Shown here: one piece after another, positions 7,992-15,983 of the stretch
How positions within the stretch are numbered: the first letter of the stretch is position 1
Layout of the letters: each line of letters starts with the position of its first letter
Assembly (NCBI GenBank): GCA_007123985.1
Contig: SLGA01000030.1
Location: forward strand, 1 to 27,772
DNA length: 27,772 nucleotides
Direction: 5' to 3'
Source: Balneolaceae bacterium
Lineage (GTDB): Bacteria > Bacteroidota > Rhodothermia > Balneolales > Balneolaceae
The notes under the pieces: generated by a model
What the model saw: the letters and a program-made list of their open reading frames with translations, nothing else
Database searches by the model: none
What the model was told of the DNA's origin: nothing
Translations under genes and position numbers: made by a program

Positions 7992-8480
7992 TTAGCTGAA
8001 CTTTTTGCGAAGAGCTTTTGCTACATGATCAGGCACAAAACTGCTCAGATCTCCACCCCATGCTGCAATTTCTTTTACGATTGTAGCCGAAATAAACGTT
8101 AGCTGCTCATCGGGCATTAGAAAAACAGTATCAATTTCGGGTGCAAGTCTGCGATTGGTTAGCGCCATTCGGAATTCATACTCAAAATCTGAGATCTGGC
8201 GTACTCCCCGCAGTAATATCTGTACATCTTTTTCCCTTGCAAAATTTATCAGCAGGCCGGTGAACTGCTCAATCTCAACTCTGCTTTCCCACGTTTTCCC
8301 CTTAATGGCTTCACGTATCAGTTGTACCCGCTCCTCTCCGCTGAAAACTGCCGTCTTTTTATTGTTAACGGCAACCGTAACGATAATTTTATCGTACATT
8401 TGGGCTGCCCGTTCAAGAATGTCCATGTGGCCGTTTGTAAGCGGATCAAACGATCCGGGATAAAGTGCAGAGTTTTTCAT
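7992..8480 (-). CDS. coaD: Pantetheine-phosphate adenylyltransferase
   Basis: Catalyses the transfer of AMP from ATP to 4'-phosphopantetheine, the penultimate step of coenzyme A synthesis. The N terminus ALYPGSFDPLTNGHMDIL carries the nucleotidyltransferase (T/H)xGH motif, and the C-terminal half has the family motif as ISATIVKEIA. The ATG at 8480 gives 162 residues, the usual size. An in-frame GTG two codons upstream (8486) is possible but unnecessary. It lies 84 nt downstream of rsmD, and rsmD-coaD adjacency is common in bacteria. Confidence 0.93.
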   Translation of the reverse strand: MKNSALYPGSFDPLTNGHMDILERAAQMYDKIIVTVAVNNKKTAVFSGEERVQLIREAIKGKTWESRVEIEQFTGLLINFAREKDVQILLRGVRQISDFEYEFRMALTNRRLAPEIDTVFLMPDEQLTFISATIVKEIAAWGGDLSSFVPDHVAKALRKKFS

Positions 8481-8529
8481 AATCACACATTTTGGGTTTT
8501 GGCAGCAGGAGTAAATCGTGGTTAGCTAC

Positions 8530-8558
8530 AATCTAACAGTGAATGATACCCAATTCAA
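8530..8558 (-). promoter_or_regulatory. Possible promoter of coaD
   Basis: On the minus strand TTGAAT (8558-8553) and TAGATT (8535-8530) are separated by exactly 17 nt. This resembles a sigma-70-type -35/-10 pair and lies 50 nt before the coaD ATG, inside the rsmD-coaD gap. It would let coaD be expressed separately from the rsmD operon. By-eye match only. Confidence 0.35.
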
Positions 8559-8570
8559 GCCGTTATGTGA

Positions 8571-9122
8571 TCAAAAATCATCCGTGTTATCTTTAAATAT
8601 AGCCACGATTGTGCGGCCGTACGCTTTGGAAAAAACACATTGGGAATGTGCCGAAAAATCATGCCGCTTATCGTGTTCCAGAATAAACCAGCCATCCTTT
8701 GCCAGCCACTCACCTTCCATAATCAAGTCAATCATCTCTTCCATCATAAACAGATCGTAGGGAGGATCCGCGAATATAAAATCAAACAGACCGTAACTTT
8801 TTTGTAAAAAGGTTTCCACCGGCATGGATATGGTTTGTATCTGATCTTTTACTTTGAATATTTCTGCCGTTTTTTCGATCTGACGGATGTGCTGTAACTC
8901 ACTATCAACGAAAAGGCAGCTTGCGGCACCCCGTGAAATTGCTTCAAATCCAAGATTACCGCTACCGGCAAACAGATCGAGCACGCGAGTGTTTTCAAGA
9001 TAGGTTCGGGCTTCGATTACAGAGAAAAGACCTTCCTTTGTGCGATCGGATGTGGGGCGAAGCTGGCCGGTTTTTGGTACGGGAATGGTGCGCCCTTTCA
9101 GTTTTCCGGTAATGATTCTCAT
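8571..9122 (-). CDS. rsmD: 16S rRNA (guanine(966)-N2)-methyltransferase
   Basis: A 183-residue SAM-dependent methyltransferase that modifies G966 in the 30S subunit. The N terminus MRIITGKLKGRTIPVP and the following LRPTSDRTKEGLFSVI are hallmarks of RsmD. The SAM-binding motif is VLDLFAGSGNLGFEA, and the catalytic motif IV is DPPY within FIFADPPYDLF. Length is standard. Its ATG (9122) overlaps the stop of the upstream gene by 4 nt, indicating translational coupling to the DUF3822-like gene. Confidence 0.95.
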   Translation of the reverse strand: MRIITGKLKGRTIPVPKTGQLRPTSDRTKEGLFSVIEARTYLENTRVLDLFAGSGNLGFEAISRGAASCLFVDSELQHIRQIEKTAEIFKVKDQIQTISMPVETFLQKSYGLFDFIFADPPYDLFMMEEMIDLIMEGEWLAKDGWFILEHDKRHDFSAHSQCVFSKAYGRTIVAIFKDNTDDF

Positions 9123-10006
9123 AGCAAAATTGTATCGGGCTGCTCACTGATGTCGAGACTCAATAGTACAGCAGGGAAACTACTCTCCAGCCGGAATCCG
9201 TACGTTTTTTCCTGTGCATCCACGTTCATGGCATCAAGTGTATTTAGAGTATGAAGCGATCCATGATCGTGCCAGTATGCATTCAGGAGTTCCGATACTG
9301 TTGCCGCATATTCACCAAACACAAACAGATCATCGTGCATACCGCGCATCCAGGTTAGATTTTGTGAATAGAGGTTCCACAGATATGGCAGATCGTTCAC
9401 ATGTTCATACTCTATGTATGTGCAGCCACGCATTTTACCCAGAATAAAAGAGGAGACCGAAATGTAGTTCTTCTGGCAGTACACCATCAAAAATGAACCG
9501 GTATTTGCAGTGTGAGCCTGCCAATCCATACCAATTTCAAACTCTGCAACCAGTTCCGTATTTCCAAAAGAGTTGAGTAATAGCTGGATCCCTTTAATGG
9601 AAGAGTTATCACGAAGAAGCAGAAGTTTACAATCGGCATTACTTACGCTGTGCCAAACTGCCTGTACTTCACTGCGCTCTGAGCCGCGCATAAGAAGCTG
9701 TATATGCGCTTCCCGCTCTGAAGGATCTTCATAAACAGAGCGTGGAACTACGGTCCAGCACTCCTCTCCGGAGGGTGTCAGTATTTTTACGGAACTGCAT
9801 TCGAACTGATGTTTCAGATCTTCGATCGATTTTTTTACAGCGGGAAAACCATCTGAATCATCCCGGCTGATTGCCGAAGCAACATCAAATCCAAAATCGA
9901 TACTGCCGATTCTGGTTAACCGGGCCGCCTGTGAGGGATCGCTGACAGAATAGAACAGGTGATTATCTGAATAGCAAATTCCCAGGCAAGGCCCTTCCGG
10001 TTTCAT
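9119..10006 (-). CDS. DUF3822-like protein, possibly actin-fold (PilM-like)
   Basis: A 295-residue cytoplasmic protein with no signal peptide or membrane segment. It sits directly before rsmD with a 4-nt overlap, the position that DUF3822 proteins hold in many Bacteroidota, and its size agrees. The N terminus (GICYSDNHLFYSVSD) and the middle (GSFLMVYCQKNYISVSSFIL, about 171-190) could be the two strand-rich phosphate-loop regions of a degenerate actin/Hsp70/PilM fold. The part in between (IQLLMRGSERSEVQAVW) resembles the PilM domain that handles its membrane partner. That fold is my inference and no catalytic residue is obvious. The gene upstream, 2 nt away, encodes a single-pass membrane protein and is a natural partner. 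Confidence 0.6.
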   Translation of the reverse strand: MKPEGPCLGICYSDNHLFYSVSDPSQAARLTRIGSIDFGFDVASAISRDDSDGFPAVKKSIEDLKHQFECSSVKILTPSGEECWTVVPRSVYEDPSEREAHIQLLMRGSERSEVQAVWHSVSNADCKLLLLRDNSSIKGIQLLLNSFGNTELVAEFEIGMDWQAHTANTGSFLMVYCQKNYISVSSFILGKMRGCTYIEYEHVNDLPYLWNLYSQNLTWMRGMHDDLFVFGEYAATVSELLNAYWHDHGSLHTLNTLDAMNVDAQEKTYGFRLESSFPAVLLSLDISEQPDTILL

Positions 10007-10008
10007 AT

Positions 10009-10485
10009 TTAATTCCAGTTAGGAGCGTTCCGTAGTGTAGTTCGCTCAAGGTCGCCAATTCTGTCGTTAGACCCGGGGTTTGTTAACAGGTAGAGTGGCG
10101 GACGAATGGTATCGTTCAGAGTATACTCGAATCTGTTGTGAGGTGGTCTGGGTGAGTGTGTGAGAGAATCCGGGTTGTACGTTGATGGAGGTCTGAACTC
10201 AAACAAGCTTGCACCTCTTTCCACCATGAGAGTATCCGTTTTCAGAAAAGTTACAAGGCTGTCAAGCCCGCCTTCGGTTGGAGGAAAATTTCCTCTTCTG
10301 TTTTGATATTGAATTAAAACATCGCGAACCAACTCCATACGGTGGCGTTCACGCTCAACCATTTCACGCTCTTCTATAACTTCCTGATATGGGTCAACAA
10401 GCGACCGGTATAAGAACCAGGAAAGGAGAACGATAAGCACTGCTAAAACGATGGTCAGAATATTATTTCGAGTATTTAAATCCAT
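10009..10485 (-). CDS. Single-pass membrane protein with GspG-like (pseudopilin) segment
   Basis: A 158-residue protein with a short cytoplasmic N terminus, one transmembrane helix (about 9-27) and a charged helix likely to form a coiled coil (about 34-60). Then comes RGNFPPTEGGLDSLVTFL (64-81), which closely resembles the YPTTEQGLxALV hallmark of the major type II secretion pseudopilin GspG. The C terminus (NPGSNDRIGDLE...NAPNWN) also resembles the end of GspG. However, the prepilin peptidase site (Gly-Phe-Thr-x-x-Glu) is absent, so it should stay a membrane-anchored protein and not be processed like a pilin. It is followed after 2 nt by the DUF3822-like gene. I know of no established function. 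Confidence 0.65.
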   Translation of the reverse strand: MDLNTRNNILTIVLAVLIVLLSWFLYRSLVDPYQEVIEEREMVERERHRMELVRDVLIQYQNRRGNFPPTEGGLDSLVTFLKTDTLMVERGASLFEFRPPSTYNPDSLTHSPRPPHNRFEYTLNDTIRPPLYLLTNPGSNDRIGDLERTTLRNAPNWN

Positions 10486-10607
10486 TAGAAAAAAATGTAT
10501 TGGTTAGCGATATCGTATTAAAAAATGCGAGAGGCAAAATAATTGCCGTCTGTTTGATATGCAACTTTGTAATTACTTATGAGCCTAAAGTTAACACACC
10601 TTCAGCA

Positions 10608-11279
10608 TTATTTCTTCTCATCAGGTAAAAGTAGTAATAAATATTCAATTAAATAGCTTTTTAGCCCCCTTTTAGCAAATTTTTGAAAATGCGGGATATC
10701 GAGAGGAGTTTTTTCGAGCTGTTTGATTTTAAAATCAGCAGAAAAGTGTTTTTCTATCTCCTTTCCGGTAACACTGAATGGCGGGCCAGGCATCTCCCGC
10801 TGAACATACTCAAAATGGTGAAGAAGTATTGCGGTTTTCTCTGAGCATAATTGCTTGAGATATTCACAATAGGCCGTTCTCATCGTTTTTGGCAGTGCAA
10901 CAAGAGCGGCTTTATCATAAACTAAATCGATGGGTGTGAGCTTATGTTGAGGCAGTTTAAGAAAATCACCGCACCAGATTTCAAGGTTACCGTTGCTATA
11001 AATTTCAAAATCGGCGAACCTGCTGATCTTCGGGTCAAGTCCGTTTTCTGAAAAAAAACCAGCAACTGCTTTTTCTGAAATCTCAACCCCTGTTACCTTT
11101 GCCGCGTGTTTCGAAAGCCAGATCAGATCTTCTGTTTTTCCGCACAGCGGAACAAGCACATGTAGCTCCGGAGGCAGATTTAATTTTTCCCAATGCGTTT
11201 GTAAACCGGGATATCCGCCGGCCATGTGGAAACCGGTCTTCCCTTTATTCCATCTGCTTATCCAGTAACTAAGCTCCAT
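10608..11279 (-). CDS. Thiopurine S-methyltransferase family SAM-dependent methyltransferase
   Basis: A 223-residue protein of the bacterial TPMT family. Typical features are the N-terminal WISRWNKGKTGFH (6-18), the SAM-binding VLVPLCGKTEDLIWLS (about 41-56), VTGVEISEKAV (63-73), and VYDKAALVALP (about 119-129). These enzymes methylate sulfur, selenium or tellurium compounds; the natural substrate here is unknown. It is divergently transcribed from the MATE transporter with a 69-nt gap, and lies 122 nt upstream of the pseudopilin-like gene, so it may be transcribed alone. Confidence 0.85.
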   Translation of the reverse strand: MELSYWISRWNKGKTGFHMAGGYPGLQTHWEKLNLPPELHVLVPLCGKTEDLIWLSKHAAKVTGVEISEKAVAGFFSENGLDPKISRFADFEIYSNGNLEIWCGDFLKLPQHKLTPIDLVYDKAALVALPKTMRTAYCEYLKQLCSEKTAILLHHFEYVQREMPGPPFSVTGKEIEKHFSADFKIKQLEKTPLDIPHFQKFAKRGLKSYLIEYLLLLLPDEKK

Positions 11280-11348
11280 ATTTCAATTTTATTCGTAAAA
11301 AATTAAGTATAGCTTTCCTGCTTTGGCAAAATTAGATACGCATAGGAA

Positions 11349-12647
11349 TTGAACAAATCAATTTTACGGCTGGCTATTCCCAATATCATCAGTAACCTTT
11401 CGGTACCGTTGCTGGGAGCAGTAGATACCGCACTTGTAGGGCATCTTGATCAGGTTTATTACCTTGGAGCTCTCGCTGTGGGCAGTGTGATTTTTAACTT
11501 TATTTTCTGGGGTTTTGGATTTTTACGCATGGGCACTACCGGGCTTACCGCTCAGGAATATGGCCGGCGCGACCGCATGAAGATGATGATGATCCTGGCC
11601 CGGGTTCAGATTATCGCTCTTTCAATCGGGCTACTGATTCTGTTTCTGCAGCATCCGATTGCCATTCTGAGTCTCTGGCTGATCGACAGCAGCGCGGAGG
11701 TGGCAGAATATACACGCGTTTATTACGATATCCGAATCTATACGGCACCTGCTGTGCTTGCGCTATACGGTTTAAACGGATGGTTCCTGGGAATGCAAAA
11801 TGCCAAATACCCGATGATCATCACAATCGTTCTGAATCTGCTAAACATAGTTCTGAATGTAATGTTCATATATGGTTTCAACATGCATGTAAATGGCGTT
11901 GCATACGGCACACTTATATCAACTTATCTTGCACTGGCCCTCGGTATATTTCTGTTCGTGAAGAGATATCGCCGGTATCTGGCTCATTACATCCGTACAG
12001 AGCTCATCAATCTCTATGAGATCAAAAAGTACTTCTCCGTAAACCGCGATATTTTTATCCGCACTCTCTGCCTTATCTTTACTTTCTCCTTTTTTACAGC
12101 TGTTTCTGCCAAACAGGGTGATTTAATTCTTGCAGCAAATACCATACTTCTTCAATTCTGGTTTATCGTCTCGTATGGTATTGACGGGTTTGCTTATGCA
12201 GCCGAAAGTCTTGTCGGGCGATTTAAAGGCAGTGACAACAAATCTAAACTTAAACAGGCAGTGTTCTACAATATCGGCTGGGGGCTGATACTTGGAATAA
12301 CCGGAACGCTGCTTTATGCTCTCGCAGGCAGTTCGCTGCTTTCCATTTTTACAAACAACAGTGAAGTTATAGAGCTTGCCAAAACCGTGCTTTTCTGGAC
12401 GATTCTCGCACCGCTGGTTTCCAGTTTCTGTTATATTCTTGACGGGGTTTTTATCGGTGCCACAGAAACCAAACCAATGAGAAACACCATGCTTTTTTCA
12501 ACGGGCATTGTGTTTTTACCTGCCTACTACATTGGCACTCATCTATTTGGAATACACGGACTCTGGCTGGCTATGGTTTTATTTATGATTGCGAGGGGAG
12601 CAGCACTGGCGTTCTATCTGCCGGGTAGAATATTAAAACATACCTGA
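11349..12647 (+). CDS. MATE family efflux transporter (DinF-like)
   Basis: A 432-residue inner-membrane protein with about 12 hydrophobic segments in two homologous halves. The first helix reads LAIPNIISNLSVPLLGAVDTALVGHL, the classic MATE N terminus, and the DinF branch is suggested by the overall pattern. These are Na+- or H+-driven exporters of organic cations, drugs or metabolites. The frame begins with a TTG at 11349. An in-frame TAG at 11343-11345 rules out any earlier start and the first internal ATG is far inside helix 2, so TTG is the best start. It faces the divergent methyltransferase and converges on the YciI gene with an 8-nt gap. No regulator is adjacent. Confidence 0.88.
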   Translation: MNKSILRLAIPNIISNLSVPLLGAVDTALVGHLDQVYYLGALAVGSVIFNFIFWGFGFLRMGTTGLTAQEYGRRDRMKMMMILARVQIIALSIGLLILFLQHPIAILSLWLIDSSAEVAEYTRVYYDIRIYTAPAVLALYGLNGWFLGMQNAKYPMIITIVLNLLNIVLNVMFIYGFNMHVNGVAYGTLISTYLALALGIFLFVKRYRRYLAHYIRTELINLYEIKKYFSVNRDIFIRTLCLIFTFSFFTAVSAKQGDLILAANTILLQFWFIVSYGIDGFAYAAESLVGRFKGSDNKSKLKQAVFYNIGWGLILGITGTLLYALAGSSLLSIFTNNSEVIELAKTVLFWTILAPLVSSFCYILDGVFIGATETKPMRNTMLFSTGIVFLPAYYIGTHLFGIHGLWLAMVLFMIARGAALAFYLPGRILKHT

Positions 12648-12655
12648 GGCCATCA

Positions 12656-12991
12656 TCAGGGTTGCTCTGCTGCGATTCTTTTATGAATTTCCGGCACTTT
12701 TAACAACGCAGCAGAACCGTACCAGGGGTGCAGTTCCATCACAAGGCTGCCTGCCTGAATTGCAGGATCTGTCTCAGTTAATTCGCGTGCTTCTTCAACA
12801 GTTTCAACATCAAACAGAAAAATACCCCGCAGTTCACCGCTTGTAAGAAATGGCCCGGCGAGTATCAGTTTTCCCTCATCAGCAAGCCGATTGATATTGG
12901 CCATGTGCCCTCTTTGAATCTCCAATGCTGTTTCACGATCGTAATCACGATTTGGCCCAGCTTTCAGCAGAGCTAGAACCCAGGTTTTCAT
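12656..12991 (-). CDS. YciI-like domain protein (intact 3' part of an interrupted gene)
   Basis: This 111-residue frame from ATG 12991 encodes a complete YciI-like domain (dimeric ferredoxin-like alpha/beta fold). GHMANINRLADEGKLILAGPF (28-48) carries the His and Asp thought to be functional in the family, followed by LRGIFLFDVETVEEA and a PWYG-containing end. In YciI relatives the domain is a small intracellular protein of unclear enzyme role. The sequence before the ATG stays open and family-like for 25 codons to an in-frame TAG (see the pseudogene entry), so this ATG is probably an internal Met and not the ancestral start. No convincing ribosome binding site precedes it. Confidence 0.7.
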   Translation of the reverse strand: MKTWVLALLKAGPNRDYDRETALEIQRGHMANINRLADEGKLILAGPFLTSGELRGIFLFDVETVEEARELTETDPAIQAGSLVMELHPWYGSAALLKVPEIHKRIAAEQP

Positions 12992-13153
12992 TCCGTAATT
13001 ATCCGCCCCAAGCTCTTCTGCAAGTTTTTCATCGAATGCCGAAACTTCTCCAGGGGCTGATGTTTCCTAAATAACATCTTCCTGGCTGCAGCCGAAATAA
13101 AAACTGATCAAAACAACGAAGAATACTGTCGATCCAAAATGAGACTTGTTCAT
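12656..13153 (-). pseudogene. YciI-domain lipoprotein gene interrupted by an in-frame amber codon
   Basis: Read in one frame from ATG 13153, the gene encodes a lipoprotein signal peptide: MNKS, a hydrophobic stretch FFVVLISFYF, then GC with the lipidation Cys at codon 22, then SQEDVI. TAG follows at codon 29 (13069-13067). The same frame continues without a shift as ETSAPGEVSAFDEKLAEELG...NYG and then the YciI domain. From memory, relatives in this phylum carry a signal peptide and an acidic linker of this type before the domain. A single substitution such as CAG to TAG explains the break. Alternatives are a sequencing error, amber readthrough, or reinitiation at 12991 producing a cytoplasmic form. 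The distance between signal peptide and domain looks natural, so nothing else seems lost. Confidence 0.75.
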
Positions 13154-13325
13154 GTATGCACGGGTTATGTAAAGGATTACAGGCTTTTCACGATATGTTT
13201 TTAAATGCCTACATGCAATGCGATGCCGTTCAAAGGCAGGATCAAAAAAGAGTGTTTAGCGTACACAAAACTGTTAATTAACACACTAAAATGGTATTAT
13301 TCTTTCTTTTAACTGAACCGTTTGC
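13154..13325. promoter_or_regulatory. Divergent intergenic region between the lipoprotein gene and ddl
   Basis: This 172-nt region should hold the promoters for both directions. The one clear structure is a perfect 12-bp palindrome, TGTTAATTAACA (13272-13283), 43 nt before the ddl-like start. It could be an operator, though AT-rich palindromes of this length also arise by chance. TATTAT (13295-13300) might be a -10 element for the ddl operon but has no good -35 partner. No small gene or RNA is apparent. Confidence 0.3.
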
Positions 13326-14513
13326 ATGAAGCAAAAAACAATTTTAACTGCTTTTGGTGGCGCTTCGCCCGAGCATGAGGTATCTGTAATTACAGCACAT
13401 CAAGCCATGGCTGCTCTTTCTGAGAGCAAAAATTTTCTCCTTAAACCTCTCTACATTTCAAAATCAGGACGCTGGCTTACAGGTGATGCACTTCTCGATC
13501 TGAAAAATTTCGAAAACCTTAAGAGTCTCGAAAATATGTGCACCCCGTGCAATTTTGCCTTGAACGATTTCGGGCTTACCGTTCTTCGCGAAGAGACAAA
13601 AGGGTTTTTTGCGAAATCTGCCGAAACCCAAATCCATACAGTTTTAGCAGCTTTTCATGGTTCAAACGGCGAAAATGGCTCCTTTCAGGGGGTTTGCGAA
13701 ATGTTCAATCTGCCTTACACAGGCAGCAATGTGCTTAGCTCTGCTATGGGCATGGATAAAGTTATCGCCAAAAAAGTTTGTGGCAGCGAAGGCATACCTG
13801 TTGTTGAAGGGTTCGATTTTTTTGAAACAGACTGGGCAAAAAATCCGGACGATTTTTTTGCGAAAGCTGAAGAGCTGGAGTATCCCGTAATCGTAAAACC
13901 GGTACATCTGGGCAGCAGTATTGGTGTAAAAGTTGCTAAAAACAGGAGTGATCTTGAGCAGGCTATCGAAGTGGCATTCCGTTACGATCGCCATTTACTG
14001 ATTGAAAAAGTGATCTCCCCGCTCATGGAAATCAACTGTTCCGTACTCGGATCGGGCAATTCTTCAGAAGTTAGCGTATGCGAGAGGCCGCTTGGAAAAG
14101 AGGAGCTGCTTTCGTTTCAGGATAAATATCTTGCCGAAGAGGGTACAAAGGGCATGGCTGCTGCCGATCGGGAAATCCCAGCCAACATACCAAAAAAACT
14201 TACAGAGCAAATACAGGAAACCGCCCGCAAAGTTTTCCGGCTTCTTGGATGCAGCGGCCTTGCCCGCCTCGATTTTTTGGTGGATGCAAACTCCAATCAA
14301 TTCTACTTCAACGAGATTAACACAATACCCGGATCCTTTTCATTCTATCTGTGGAAAGAGTCTGGAATGTCTTTTCCTGAGTTGCTCAATAAGCTTATTG
14401 ACAACGCCAATGAGGAACATCGTTTAAAAAACAGGCAAATACAGTCGTACGAGACAAACTTATTGAGCAAAAAAGCCGTTACAGGTATAAAAGGTTTAAA
14501 AGGCACAAAATAG
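13326..14513 (+). CDS. ddl: D-alanine--D-alanine ligase-like ATP-grasp enzyme
   Basis: A 395-residue cytoplasmic ligase, expected to make the D-Ala-D-Ala dipeptide for peptidoglycan. Visible features are LTAFGGASPEHEVSV at the N terminus (8-22), HGSNGENGSFQG (111-122), the ATP-grasp lysine region YPVIVKPVHLGSSIGV, the DKYL loop (266-269) and metal ligands in DFLVD and FNEINTIPGS (Glu330, Asn332). The end of the active site reads SFSFYLW, where E. coli DdlB has MTSHSLV. The position of DdlB Ser281, which holds the second D-Ala carboxylate, is Tyr341 here. This is a recognisable subclade of Ddl-like enzymes, so the second substrate is less certain. The next gene starts immediately after the stop codon, with no gap. 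Confidence 0.82.
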   Translation: MKQKTILTAFGGASPEHEVSVITAHQAMAALSESKNFLLKPLYISKSGRWLTGDALLDLKNFENLKSLENMCTPCNFALNDFGLTVLREETKGFFAKSAETQIHTVLAAFHGSNGENGSFQGVCEMFNLPYTGSNVLSSAMGMDKVIAKKVCGSEGIPVVEGFDFFETDWAKNPDDFFAKAEELEYPVIVKPVHLGSSIGVKVAKNRSDLEQAIEVAFRYDRHLLIEKVISPLMEINCSVLGSGNSSEVSVCERPLGKEELLSFQDKYLAEEGTKGMAAADREIPANIPKKLTEQIQETARKVFRLLGCSGLARLDFLVDANSNQFYFNEINTIPGSFSFYLWKESGMSFPELLNKLIDNANEEHRLKNRQIQSYETNLLSKKAVTGIKGLKGTK

Positions 14514-15983
14514 ATGACAAACACACTTAGATTATTCCTCTTCGTTCTACCCCTCGCCATTTTTCTCCACGCATGCGGGTCTGCAAGTGATACAATTACC
14601 GTAATTCAGGATGCTCCGAGAGCAGAGAGAGCTCAGGAGACGGAAGAAACAGCCGCATTCTATGAGATCACAATGGGATTGATTGATCCAGTCACAAATT
14701 TTGACCCGCTTTTTGCAAGAAATCTGAGCACGCAACGAGTTCTGTCACTAATCTATGAAGGTCTGTTTGCGCTCGACAACAATGGAGAACCAGTACCAGT
14801 ATTAGCCAGAGATGTTGAAATTTCTGATGATGAGCTCACATATACTTTTACAATCAACAGGGATCGATTTTTCCATGAAAGCCAGATATTTACCGCAGGG
14901 TTGGGCCGAAGAATACATGCCAGCGACGTAAAATGGGCTTTCGAAAGAACTGCCCGTTCAACCGTTCCGCCAAGAGCGGCAGAGTTACTGATGAATGTGA
15001 GAGGGTTTGAAAATTACTTTCTCGAACAGCGAAATGTGTATGACATCGACAACCGTGTGCTGAATGAAGTGCGAGGAATTCAGGTGCTGGACGCACAAAC
15101 TCTTCGGATTCATCTGAATGAACCGGACGAAGATTTTTTGAAAAAACTTGCTTCACCAAATCTCTTTATCTATCCCCGTGAGTCCGTAAACAACAATCCA
15201 GCCGGCATTGAAAATAACCCCGTTGGAACCGGCCCTTACGCCTTCAATCAAATTGAGAGCGACGAGCGCATAATACTTGTTAGAAACAGCAGTTATGATG
15301 CATCCACACGGCCGGCAATCAATCGCATTAATGCCATTTCGTTCTCATCCGAAACGGACATGTTCCAGCAATTTGCGCGCGGAGATATCGATTGGATTCC
15401 GGAAACCGGACCGGATATCACCTTTCAGGCGCTCACAGAAGATTACAGGCTACAGACAGCCTATCGCGACTCGTATAATGTTGCTGCTCATGATGCATAC
15501 CGAATCAATGCGTTCTATCTGAATAATCGGTCATCGGTAGATCAGCGATGGCTGAGGTCAAGGCTGTCGCTTCTCACGGCCGAAGATTTCAGGAGTCGCG
15601 GCAATATTGAACTCAACGTTGATAGGTTCGAAACCGATGAAGATACGGAGCCAAGGGAAGAGTACTTTTTGAGTTTTACCGATGATCAGATTGCAAAAAC
15701 TATTCTAACTGAATTGCATTCACTTGTTTTTCAGCCGGAGTCATCGCTCGTATTTTTTGATATTCGCGTTCCCACCCGTCAAACATCCATTTTTACTTCG
15801 GCAAGCACCTCTTACAGGCAGCCCTTTGATCCGCTTCCGAACGATTACTGGCTGCGAATCGATACAAGAATCGTTAGCTTGTATCATAATCGTATAAGCG
15901 GTATTGAACCAACCAAGGTGCCCTGGGGGCTCAATATTCACAATATTCGGGTCCAAAACGGGGACATAAGCTCTGCCCGATGA
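14514..15983 (+). CDS. Family 5 (peptide/oligopeptide) solute-binding lipoprotein
   Basis: A 489-residue exported lipoprotein: a hydrophobic signal (5-18) ends in lipobox LHAC with Cys21. The mature part has family SBP_bac_5 features: the opening LIDPVTNFDPLFA..., SLIYEGLFALDNNGEPVPVLA, DVKWAFERT, and NPVGTGPYAF (about 235-244). Such proteins usually deliver di- or oligopeptides to an ABC permease. It is somewhat shorter than typical DppA/OppA proteins, and no permease or ATPase gene is present in this window. The gene starts directly after the ddl stop and overlaps nadK by 4 nt, so the three are one operon. Position beside ddl suggests a muropeptide or D-Ala peptide ligand, but that is inference only. 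Confidence 0.82.
   Translation: MTNTLRLFLFVLPLAIFLHACGSASDTITVIQDAPRAERAQETEETAAFYEITMGLIDPVTNFDPLFARNLSTQRVLSLIYEGLFALDNNGEPVPVLARDVEISDDELTYTFTINRDRFFHESQIFTAGLGRRIHASDVKWAFERTARSTVPPRAAELLMNVRGFENYFLEQRNVYDIDNRVLNEVRGIQVLDAQTLRIHLNEPDEDFLKKLASPNLFIYPRESVNNNPAGIENNPVGTGPYAFNQIESDERIILVRNSSYDASTRPAINRINAISFSSETDMFQQFARGDIDWIPETGPDITFQALTEDYRLQTAYRDSYNVAAHDAYRINAFYLNNRSSVDQRWLRSRLSLLTAEDFRSRGNIELNVDRFETDEDTEPREEYFLSFTDDQIAKTILTELHSLVFQPESSLVFFDIRVPTRQTSIFTSASTSYRQPFDPLPNDYWLRIDTRIVSLYHNRISGIEPTKVPWGLNIHNIRVQNGDISSAR

Noticed and set aside
9214..9447. Plus-strand open frame opposite the DUF3822-like gene
   Set aside because: It is a shadow of a well-supported minus-strand gene, with no recognisable protein features or ribosome binding site.
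12643..12660. Hairpin CCTGA/TCAGG at the convergent MATE and YciI gene ends as a terminator
   Set aside because: The stem is 5 bp and neither strand has a T run after it.
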